Source: Russula earlei
Lineage: Eukaryota > Basidiomycota > Agaricomycetes > Russulales > Russulaceae
Assembly: GCA_025769875.1 (NCBI GenBank)
Contig: JAGFNK010000003.1
Coordinates: forward strand, 248,001 to 312,000
Direction of reading: 5' to 3'
DNA: 64,000 nt
Below are positions 38,166-49,919 of this stretch, piece by piece. The notes under the pieces are model-generated. The model made no database searches and was not told the DNA's origin. It worked only from the letters and a program-made list of their open reading frames with translations. Each line of letters starts with the position of its first letter. Within the stretch, counting starts at the first letter, position 1. A program made the translations under genes and the position numbers.

Positions 38166-38977
38166 ATGGTTAACCTCTCCTTAGGGTCTCCACCCGCGCC
38201 GGGTGCTCGCAAACCTTCTTTCAAGTCGTTCCTTGATCGCGTCCATTATCCTGGTCAAACTCAATCCGTTCCTTTTTATCCTCCCTTCTTCCTCAATCCA
38301 GTAATATGTGGCCCGGGACATAAAAGCACAGGCAGGGTAGCCCTCGTCCTCTGCATTCCAAACAGCCCATCTCGCATCTGCCACCCAATGCACGCCACAT
38401 ACCACCCCGACTCTTCCAACGACCTCTCCGACTCGGACATCTTTGTCCCAGTCATGTCCTGCCCCACCACCTCCCATTCTCACCACACATCATCCACCCG
38501 CACCCGCACCCGCACCCGCCAAGGACCAGACAGCGACGGTTCTTGCGTCAACTTTAGCTCGCCACAGTGCTGCCACTGTGGCTATCGTGGATCCCACGCC
38601 CCAGCTTGCCCGTTCAACAGCGGTCGCCACTGATGTAGTTTAGCTCGCTCGGTGCAGTGCGTATCTCTGCCTCTGTCGTTACTCTATCCGTTCTGATCAG
38701 CGGAGTCGCTCAGGATGCCCCCGCAGACACAAGCAATGACGCGCGCGACATTGCGACATTTCTCCCTGTACTACCACTTGCCTTTCAAGGCACCGTGCAG
38801 ACCCTACCGTATACAAATCCTAATGCAAAGATCCATCAAGTCGGCCTTCGCGTCGGGGGCAAACAATGGTCACACCGAAACGGCGAAAAAGTGCGGTTGA
38901 AGTTGGAAACGGGGACGCCCATTTTTGTATCATATCGATCAAACGACACGTTTTTTTTTCGAGCATTGTATGATTGA
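38166..38977 (+). CDS. possible small Ser/Thr/Pro-rich gene, very uncertain
   Basis: Unrecognised. An ORF from 38166 gives a Ser/Pro-rich peptide with the dipeptide repeat TRTRTRTR encoded by an ACCCGC hexamer array, ending in a Cys-rich tail (CCHCGYRGSHAPACPF). A second open segment (about 38657-38977) has a hydrophobic start followed by PYTNPNAKIHQVGLRVGGKQ and ends FFFRALYD. Whether the two are exons of one gene is unclear; no splice pair joins them convincingly. Confidence 0.2.
38498..38521 (+). repeat. ACCCGC hexamer microsatellite
   Basis: About four tandem copies of ACCCGC, coding Thr-Arg dipeptides in one frame and Pro-Ala in another. Confidence 0.7.
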
Positions 38978-40372
38978 ATCTTTTCCCCCCAATATACGTT
39001 GCGGTGGAGCATACGTTGTGAGGGTGGTCGTGGGGTGGGGGGTTGTCCGTTTTGTGCCGAACCCCGCGTTACTCAGGTGACGTCGTTATTGACCGGATCA
39101 ACAAGTCATCACCAGAAGGGGGAATAACACACGGACAGGTCAGACACGTGTGGTCAGATTGCTCCGTTTGCGATATGATCTAACCGATTAAGCCACCTTC
39201 ATTGTTGTTTTCCATGGCACAAGTTTCCGAATTCCGACGTTCCCGAATTCATTCCAATGAGACCCTGAGGAGAGGAGCGGGGGCAGTTTGCAAAACCGTG
39301 AGGATGTTCTCATGACCGCCAGGGTGGCTACCGGTCTGTAAACGGTGGAGACCAGGCATTCTGCATCGGGGCAGATCAGTATGATTGCCTCAATTGACTA
39401 GACGATCTCCAGGGGCGCTACGGTTTGAACTCGTTTGGGTCGGCTGCCTGACACAACGTGTCAAAACCCAAATCTCTGCGCTGTGGTGAATGAATGGGAC
39501 GGCTTTCCGAAGCACAATGGGAGCGACGCTCATCCTCTCATCGCGTCGCAAGCGAGTCCGATCTCGGCAGAAGGGCTGGCTCGCTGAGGACAAGGACGTG
39601 CCTGCCGCCCCCCGTGCGTGCCACAATCCTCAGGCTGCTCCCACCGCACCGCTCAGGCACCGAGATTATGATGATGTGTTTTTTTTTTTTTTTTGCCCTC
39701 GCCTCGACGTTCTTTCTGTGTGGAAGTTCCACGCTACAACTGGCCTGGAGGAGAGCGCCGATAGTCATTGTATCGCAACCAGCCCTGGCCACAGAGATAC
39801 TAACCGCACGTATATCAAAGTGGTAGGTACGTAGCGTGCCGCGCCCCACGTGGAACCAAAAGAGAACAGAACTGGCCCCGATCATCTGCAAGTCTCCGAA
39901 TTCCGAATTATGGCAGCTGCTGTCGGACAATAGGGTGAGATACGAGCTGAGGGTTACGATGGTGATTCCATGCCGAGGCGGCCGTTGGCATCACCAAGAG
40001 ACTCGTTGATTGGAAATGCGAAGCATGGTAACGTACAAGCAGGCAAACCCTTCACACCCAAAACGAGGCGAAGGCCACACAGGTACCCAACCGAGCTGAA
40101 CTGAAAAGGAACTTTGACTTAGAATGCGGATGCAAAGCGTCTAAACCACAACACGACTCAGCTCAACGGTCGATTATGGCCGTCATATCATACGTATGGC
40201 TCTGGCTCTGCCATCTGATTTCGCGTCCCGTCTGCCGCCGCCAAATGTAGAAAGTCCGCACCCCACGCGTTCCACGTGGCAGTTGGTATAAACGACTTGC
40301 GGTCCTCCCTCCCCTAAACTTCTTGATCCTTTCCTCCCGCTCTCACTATCTCGCCATTTTACTTCCAACTTA
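38978..40372. other. 1.4-kb region without recognised genes
   Basis: Contains a T16 run near 39680 (also readable as poly-Phe) and small ORFs on both strands without family resemblance. The last 200 bases, rich in CTCCC and CCTCCC pyrimidine stretches plus TATAAACG near 40287, are probably the promoter of the wall protein that starts at 40373. Confidence 0.4.
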
Positions 40373-41169
40373 ATGCTTCCCGCCCTCAGGTGAATATTCC
40401 TCCCACTTCTTGCGCTTGCGGTTCAACCTTACGCTCTCACCCATAGTGCCATTCTCTTCTTTCCCTTGGTCTCTGCCCTCACCTTTACAACCCCCTCCAA
40501 TGTCACCTCCGGGGGTTCCACCACGATTTCTTGGACGCCAGATGCCGGCGACCCTCAGGTTTTCTCCCTCGAGCTTTTAAACACAGTCTTTCACAACTCG
40601 TTTGCCATCGCGAATAACGTTCAGACAGCCACCGGACAGATCACTGTTAATCTTCCCATTGTACCTACCGGGGTAAGACAATTCGTTGCGCCACTTCAGT
40701 CAACCCTTGATCTAACTACGTTTAGCGATGGTTACCAAGTTGAGGCCGTCCAAATCAGGTAGGCGGACGGTTTCCTGCGCAGTTCGTCCTCTCAATTCCT
40801 TCGACACCAAGTGACATCAACGCGGTCGTTGGCACAAGCGGCGCATTTCCGATCGCCCCAACTGCGACCACGAGCAGTGTTGCGTCCTCCACGACCTCTT
40901 CGTGCGTGTATCCCTTTTGCCTGCCCTTGCACATCATGACTTTTTCCAGACCTGCTTCGGCCGCTAGCCCCGCAATTTCTACAGCGGCAATCACATCAAC
41001 TTCCTCGAGCGGTTCTACATCAAGTGGTTCTTCCAGCGGTTCATCCCCCTCTGCCACTCCGAGCAGTTTCAACGGAAATGGAGCCTCGGGACGTTACGTT
41101 GACAGCGGTCATGTCGGCTCCATGGTGGCAGCTGTGGTAGGGATCGTTGCAGGTGGCATTTTTGTTTAA
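40373..41169 (+). CDS. GPI-anchored Ser/Thr-rich cell-wall protein (Kre9/Knh1-like N-domain)
   Basis: Secreted wall protein of about 212 aa. The signal peptide MLPALSAILFFPLVSA is assembled across the first intron (exon 1 is 40373-40389). The mature part starts LTFTTPSNVTSGGSTTISW and runs through a beta-rich domain (GDPQVFSLELLN, ATGQITVNLPIVPTG, DGYQVEAVQI) typical of the fungal Ser-Thr-rich GPI-anchored family. A Ser/Thr linker (SSSGSTSSGSSSGSSPSATP), a likely omega site near GNGASG, and a hydrophobic tail VAAVVGIVAGGIFV then stop. Splice choice at 40673-40725 is ambiguous: this 53-base segment has perfect intron signals, but removing it shifts the frame unless one G of GGGG is surplus; retained, the frame stays open. 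Confidence 0.82.
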
Positions 41170-42463
41170 TTTCCGTCGGCGGACTCTCGATCTTTGGACT
41201 TCTGAACATTGAGCCATTTATGTTGCACAGACCCCCAGTTGGCGTGTGGATGACACTCATTCTATGTTTGCCTCGATTTACCTGGACATATTAGACATTG
41301 TTCACCACATTTATACGAGACCTTTCATCTGAGCTACCTCGGTGGCTTCATAGGTCAAGTAGGCACTTGTTTACGGACCCACGCACAGTCAGGTTTCACG
41401 AAGCGATTTATTTTTTTCGGGATCTGGCGCCCAAGCTCATTAATTACACGAAGCCAGTGTTTTGAGAATGAACCTTTTTCCTTGAGAGAGGAGAGTATAG
41501 GGGTCAGGGGGTGTCCCATGAATGGACCCAGACGATTGCCTGCTGTCTCATCAACAGAAGACTGGCCTTGATGACATATTCTGAGGCTAAGGTTTTTCCG
41601 GAAAGCAGGCTTTCCCAGACTGATCATGGTGACATGTGGGGATAGAATGGGCCGGTATTGCAAATAAAAGGCGTGTGCCTTGGTCGAGGAACGAGCAAGG
41701 CACTAGTAAGTGAGAGGATCTGGACAAGTCAAGACACGCCTAGAAGCAAGGCGCTCCAAAGCGTCTGCCCGCACCCATTCATATCGAACCGTATCCATAT
41801 CCTGGGAACGTGGAGAGATCAAAGCGGTAGCCAGCGCTCGCGAAAACAGGACCCCATATGCCACGTTCGAGGCAAGCAAGGCAACACATGATCAAATCGG
41901 CACCCACACCCGCACCGAGACGTCCTGATAGGCCGCGCGATAGGGCGACCGCATTCCGAACAACGCGGACGGACAGGACGTCGTATGATCATGATCATTG
42001 ACATGGAATTTTCCGGAACGGGAACACGCCTGGAAAAAAGTGGGTTTGGTGACAAGCAGGGCTACCGCGAAGTGTTCCCACCTGTCGCTTCGCTTTTGCT
42101 TGATGGCGTTACAGGACGAAAGGGAACACATGTCGCGGCTAGCCTAGGGTTGTAAGGATTTTTTTTTTTTTTTTTTCTGGAGGGAGGTCAGGGCTGACGC
42201 GATTCACCAGAATAAGGGTGAGTGCGTTAGGCGCACGGCCCTATAGGATCCATCTGGATTGATGTGTGACATTGAAAAGCGAAGGACCGACGTGCGCGGG
42301 CGAGTACAAGTATGTGGGTGATGAGTTGGACGGACGGATGGACGTGTATGATTATGTATGAGAGAGAAGCGTGGGAGCGGCAAGTCGGAGGCGGCTTGCC
42401 GAAGTGAGGGAGATGAGATGACGAGAAAGTCGCGCGCAGAGTCGCAAGTCGCAACGCAACACC
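41170..42463. other. 1.3-kb intergenic region
   Basis: Only short low-complexity ORFs. A T18-20 tract lies near 42160-42177. The minus-strand ORFs at 42.2-42.8 are shadows of the NDUFS2 start region. Confidence 0.4.
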
Positions 42464-42478
42464 GTGACGTCGTCGTCG

Positions 42479-44594
<2,116 letters not shown>

Positions 44595-44664
44595 ACGTAG
44601 ATGGGTGCAACAAAACGGTCGACAAGTGAATTTCATGTGGATTTGCTTATCCATCATCATCGCT

Positions 44665-46035
44665 CTATACGAATTCCAGGGGATGTCTATCTTGTTGACT
44701 AATGTGAACGCCTATCTCTTCAAACTTCTTTTCCTCACCCTCGAGCTTCGCGAGTTCGACGCGCAACTTGGAAGCGAGCGATGGAAGGAACCCTCGTTCA
44801 GTGTTCGTGTGTCCGCCTAGAAGGGTCTGCTTAGAATTGTTCTCGAAGCGCGTGCGTTCCGAGGACTTACACAATATGACGTTCCTTCCAGATGCAATGG
44901 CGGCGAGAATTTCATGCTGTGCACATATCTGAGTTCGATTCCCGAGAACCTCGTGAGCATAGGCGGCCTTACATGCGACATTTCTCCGGTGAAATAAACG
45001 TCGGCATCCACCCCGAGCAACATGGAGCCTCCCGAGCCAGCACAGATTGCCACCGATCGAACTTGGGCATCAGGACTGTCTGTCCTTTTCGCCACTTGCA
45101 CTGCGCGGGATATCGAGAAGCCTCAGTCAGTGATCATGCGACGTCCGGGACACGAACGTTGAGCAAGGCCCAGGTGATTCTTGACCCTCTCCTGGAGACC
45201 GGATAACGTGGTTTTCTCGTCCAATCTCAGTATCCTCCCGCTCCCACCCCTTCCGCTGGGATGTTCGTCTCCGATGAGCTCGACGCGGCCGTTGCCCAGG
45301 CCGGACGCGAGCCAGTCGTTGATCCCGCCGTAGGCGGCGTCGAGCGCGCTGTGCGGGCTATAGACGGAAATGCCCGCGGCGGCGCAGCGCAGCAGAGAGG
45401 CTTGGATGGGGTCGGACAGGGTCACGGAAGAGAGGGGTTTGAAGATGGGTGGATGATACGCGACGATCATCGATGCGGGCAATGATATCGCTTCATCGGC
45501 GACGCGCGTCGTTAGGCTTTACAGCACATACGATTGTTTTTTTTTTTTTTACGCGAGGTGGGGAGGGGGAAGGCTCGGTAACCCGTCAGTCAAAGGAGGG
45601 AGAGAGCGAGAGAGAGAGAGAGAACGGCGCCATGTTTAATCGGCAGAACCCGCGAGCGGTGTGAGAGGGCCTCACTCACTCGATCGTCAGCAAGATGTTC
45701 TGGGTCGGATTCTGCTGCTGCTGGTGATGATAAGGGGCTTCTGTTGGGACGTTCGGTTGGGTGAAAGGAGGTTCCGGGTCAGCGCGCGTGTTAAAGTTGA
45801 GGCGATGAAGGGATGCGGGAGACGACTAAACCTAGGAGCAGTCCGACCTGTCGCAACTGCTCGTTAGTCCACGCCGGCGGCTTGCGGAAACGACGCAGAT
45901 TGCGGATAATGTCGTGTTCCCGGTGCCAACGATACCCGCGGAAGGAAAGGGAGAGCTCACGTTATCCCATTTCTCGGCGAGGGCCAGGGGGGCGATGCGA
46001 TCCATGATCTTGCTCACACATCTAGCAATTGACAT
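44665..46035 (-). CDS. NIF3-family (Ngg1-interacting factor 3-like) metal-binding protein
   Basis: Conserved dinuclear-metal protein of unknown biochemical role (NIF3/YbgI superfamily; fungal and animal members have been linked to transcription and mitochondria). Starts MSIARCVSKIMDRIAPLALAEKWDNV with VGLLLEAP following the first introns. A 4-Gln patch interrupts an early loop. Metal-ligand motifs of the family are present: YHPPIFKPL, HSALDAAYGG, GEMSHHEILAA, and HTNTERGFL with the final His and Glu. The C-terminus EFVstop at 44665 faces the NDUFS2 stop at 44594, a 70-base convergent spacing. A T-rich tract lies in an intron near 45537. Frame intact across all junctions checked. Confidence 0.92.
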
Positions 46036-46678
46036 AGTTGGCTCGGGTTGACGGATGTATCTGAGACGAGAACGACGCTGGGACTGAAAGAAAAATATTT
46101 CGACAAGAAAAGTGGTGTGCAGTTAGGATATGTGGTGGCTGTGGCTGTACTGTACGCGGTGTCCCTGTGTGTGAAAGGAAAGGGGCTCCTCCAAGCCGCG
46201 GTCAAGCAAAGGAAGGGTCGTCGATGGAGCGCCGTACCCGATCTTATCGTTTGGTGTGGAGCAGAACTTCATAGCATATGTATTGTTCGCTCTTCCAACG
46301 TTCAAAGCGTTCGACACCACGCGCGATCGTATCCTCGTCGCCGTACAAATCTCGGTGGCAGTTCACGCTTGAGAACCTGAGAATGACGGGAAGCCGCGGC
46401 GCTCGCGCTACGCCACCGATTTATTTATTTTTGCCTCCACCGCCTCTCCCTCTATCGGGCACCTTCCGCGTTCCTCAGCTATACCGAACCGAAGCAGCGA
46501 TGGACGCAAAAAAGCACCGACCCGCCTTCCACTCGGCAGAGTTAAAAAGTAAAAGGCTTTCCTCTGGGTCACGTGGGACTCGGACAAGCCGAGCTGCCAC
46601 ATCGTTTTTTTCATTTCCTTTCCCTCCGAAACGAAACACAATACTAGTACCGGTGACCCGGTTTCTCATTATCAAACG
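46036..46678. other. upstream region of first glutaredoxin; start of duplicated unit
   Basis: Divergent space between the NIF3-like gene and glutaredoxin 1. From about 46480 the sequence is related to the region upstream of the second glutaredoxin (shared words AACCGAAG, CACCGACCC, GGGTCACGTG). GGGTCACGTG contains an E-box CACGTG and is kept in both copies (TCACGTGTGAC in the second). Confidence 0.5.
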
Positions 46679-47372
46679 ATGGCCTCCTCGCGACGAGCAT
46701 TCCCCATCTTCTCCGCCCTGTTCTCCACATCGCAAGCCTTTTCGATCAACCCTGCTTCCGGACAACTCAAGGGGAAGGCGATGGCCGCCAAGGATCTCGT
46801 AAACGTTGCGTACCCAGTCCAAGTCGAATGAGATCGCAAAACGGTGGGCTCACTCGGGCCGTCCCCCGGCAGAAAACCATCGCAGAAAACAGGGTCGTGA
46901 TCTTCTCAAAGTCGCACTGTCCCTATTGCAGACGCGCCAAGGACCTGTTCGCGACAAAGTTTCCTGACGAACAGGTCAAGGTTCTCGAGTGCGTCGGCGT
47001 CCGCGCGTCGTGGTCGCGCGGAGCACAGCCAACCCCTGACACCGATTGACGTCGTGTCTCACATCTATCTATCGTCAGGCTGGATCTCCGGGACGATGGA
47101 CCCGACGTTCAGGGACACCTCGCACAGCTGACAAACCAGCGGTCGGTGCCAAATATCTTCATCAGTTGAGTGGGCCTATTCCATTACCAATAGTGGCATG
47201 TTGACGCCGACGCCGACGCCCAATTTTCACAGACCAGAAGCATATCGGCGGTGAGTGATAACCCCGGATTGTCCGCGTCCTCTTCTACGGTCCGTTGAGG
47301 CGAGCGACACCGGCAGGGAACGACGACCTTCAGGCCTTGCACCAAAAGGACGGCGTCAAGGCCCTTCTCTGA
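46679..47372 (+). CDS. dithiol glutaredoxin, copy 1
   Basis: Glutathione-dependent thiol oxidoreductase with a CPYC active site. The N-terminus MASSRRAFPIFSALFSTSQA looks like a mitochondrial presequence, followed by the alternative internal start MAAKDLVN. Exon parts: presequence and DLVN, then KTIAENRVVIFSKSHCPYC, KVLE joined to LDLRDDGPDVQGHLAQLTNQ, VPNIFI (cis-Pro loop) joined to NQKHIGG, and NDDLQALHQKDGVKALL. Intron positions are identical to those in copy 2. Substrate-binding GG and the TVP-like VPN loop are in place, so the protein should be active. Confidence 0.93.
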
Positions 47373-48395
47373 GCACGCGCAGGATTCGCCCACTCGGGGG
47401 ACGGAAGAAAGAGGAGCATAAGGAGGATTCGAGCTGGTCATCTTGATTACGCTTACAGAGGTAGCCAAGCCACCTCGTGTTGTGTTCCAAGACGGTTCTG
47501 GCTCTCGGGTATATAATAAATGATCCATGGTTATCCGTATGGACAGACTCCCAACTAGCGATGGGCTACTTGGTCATGATTGAGACGACGCCGCTGCATT
47601 TTGGTGTTGGTAGCCATCTGCAGAGCTCACCGTGGCCACCTCGAGGTTGTTTTTTCCCCGCAGGTGCGGTTGACCATAACATCATCATCCTCCAAAGGTT
47701 CCACGGCATTTTCGTCTTCACATACCCGCAGGTGTGTATACAATATGAGATTACCTGAGCCCAATTTCCGCATCGGTGGCGACTCGGACTGGTTCTTAAC
47801 TTGATAGCATACGGGTCCCAACGATCATTCTAAGGCGTACTTCAGTGATATACTGATCCGGAGGCATCGTGTGACCAGTGGTCATATCGCAAATCGCTCT
47901 CCGGAAGATGCGCTAATTTCGGGGTCCAACGGATTTAGACAACAGGATGGGACAGAATTGCAGAGATGATACCATAGTACTTCCTGCGTACAACGAAACA
48001 GTGATTTTATTCGACGAGCAACCGAGAAAACATGTGACGGTTAATGACAAACAATCATATTACAGCAATCCGTTTCTTACGCGTCCTTGTCCTTGTCCGT
48101 GTCTGACTTGTCTTGTAAATAAGCAGCAAACGCAACGTCCCGAAACTCAGGGTTATAGCCCCACACAAACGATACACGTCTTGTTGATGCGATGTTCCCG
48201 CGCGCGGCGACAAACTAATGATCATATGAAGAATCAAAAGCGCGTTTGAAAGTCGAAGAGTCGGAGGGTGCACAATTCTGGAAACAACACTAGGCCAGTG
48301 GATCTTCCAAGAGCACGCGCAATCCCACTACCTGAGTTCGCGCACGCCATCGAAAGCCGCAGATAGTTGTGTGACGTTCCAGGAGTCTGGCGGAT

Positions 48396-49475
48396 TTAAA
48401 TGGTGGTGCATCCCATGCTTTGATCTGAAGCCTTTCCACGATGGAACTGAGAGAGCACAACTGTCGGTCTATTAACGTGAAGCAATTGCGAGATCTGCCG
48501 CTGATTCGATCTCCAAAAAGACCCTAGCTCCAGCCTATTGTTTTCCATGGGAGACGATGGACGTTTGAACCAGTGTCGGATGGCGAAACCGTTAGCCCAG
48601 ACTCCGATCAGAATTCGATGAGGCAATGGCGTCAACTTTTCTGTCCGGGAATTGAACGCGGACAGGTGTGGGATGTCATCGATGTGTCCGATTTCATGGG
48701 GAATGGATACACAGGAGCTGCTCGAGAATAGGCGCGTCGATCCTGGAAACAAACTCTTCCAAGTTAGTCCCTGCGACCCCTGAAGTCGAATTTGGTAAGG
48801 GTAGGGAAGCGAATGAAATTTGTTGGGTCTGAGTGGTCACTGCTCTACTCTTATATTCTGTGCTCCCTATCATGGTCGGGGCGGAGAGTAAGCCGTTCGA
48901 GTTGTGTGCTCTCAGACAACGCAGTGGCGAGGGTCTCCGGTAAAGGGAATCTAGACCTCACTTCCCAAAAAGATCAGGGCCAAGAGTAAGAGTGACAAGA
49001 TTCCGGCTTGACCGAAGAGGTCGCGATAATGCATGGAAAGCGATGTAATATAAACGGATATGGCGTAAACGGGAAGTGGATCCGCCCAAGAATCCAGGAG
49101 GCGACCGAAGGCGAAGCCATTTTAATTCTGAGAACGGGCCCTCTACCCAGGCATTTGATTTTCCAAGATCGAGGTTGACATGGGGAGGGAAATCTCGTGA
49201 AACGATCTGTGTGCTGGATCACTTCAACGACGTTGCCTACATCTGCAGAACGCAGGATGACGGGCTGGCGCGTCCTGTCCTTGTAAATTATAGATATAGG
49301 GAAGGTCGGCCAGCGATCTGGATCTATCCGAGGCGATACACTGTAGGTTGCGACGAGGCGCACCCTCAGATAGCGTGGTGATGCTAATATGAGATATCGC
49401 CATCGTCTGCAAACGCGGGCGAGGCGGGCCATCTCCAGCTCCAATAATACCGTCTCTTGACAGTGAGTCGATCAA
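48396..49475 (-). pseudogene. F-box protein gene, copy 1 (frame-shifted)
   Basis: Agaricomycete-type F-box protein (ubiquitin-ligase substrate adaptor) or its remnant. The 5' part keeps the F-box-like region MELEMARLARVCRRWRYL, ILASPRYLRVRLVATYSV and FPISIIYKDRTRQP. In the repeat part GGSTSRLRHIRLYYIAF, the frame reaches GPDLFGK then a stop near 48960, where copy 2 reads GPDLDGEVRSRFPLPETL; copy 1 is one base shorter (CTTTTTGGGAAG against CTTGATGGGGAAG). Further 3' the homologous frame resumes (PHLSAFNSRTEKLTPLPHRI). So the gene is disrupted by at least one frameshift, unless that is a sequence error. Confidence 0.65.
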
Positions 49476-49919
49476 AAGTGAATATTAGAGGAGGACATCA
49501 TTGGGGAGAGCTTCGATCGTGACATGTTGATTGACCATTTTTGTTGACTCAGTGGAGGAGGAAGTCGCGCATGGTCTACTGGAAGCGTCACTGGCAGCAG
49601 GGAATGGTAGAGTAGTGAGTGAGGGTGCCAGTGGACATTTTCGTTTCCCCTATTAAGTGCCTAGGGTAGAAACTATAGGCTTATAAATAAAACTCGGACG
49701 CGTGCTGCACGAGCTCCACAGGCGGCAGTGCTGTTTCATAAGATCCGTTGAGCTCTTTGCTTGGCCCCTGGCCGAAATTTGGATCTGTAAGACAAGAAAG
49801 TGATGACAGACTAGAACGTTTGCCCTGGGGCTGACAGTGAGACGGGCCGCCGGGCCACGCTGCCGGACGGCCAGAACTCCTGAAGAATAACAAACTGTCG
49901 CCACTATTTAATTATTCTG

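Larger units (their letters stand above)
46480..49480. repeat. tandem segmental duplication, unit 1
   Basis: Glutaredoxin (plus) followed by an F-box gene (minus). Unit 2 begins near 49920. Corresponding points are offset by about 3.37-3.44 kb throughout (start codons 46679 and 50116; the sequence GACAAACAAT near 48047 and 51418; GGATCC of the F-box gene near 49081 and 52487). Coding and non-coding parts are both similar, so the event duplicated DNA and not a processed transcript. Confidence 0.85.

Noticed and set aside
38443..38643. Possible CRISPR-like or satellite array at the ACCCGC repeat
   Set aside because: Only about four hexamer copies without spacers; a simple microsatellite in a eukaryotic genome.
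44934..44960. GAGTTCGATTCCCGAG, resembling a tRNA B-box
   Set aside because: It lies in an intron of the NIF3-family gene and has no A-box or cloverleaf partner around it. No tRNA gene could be supported anywhere in the window.
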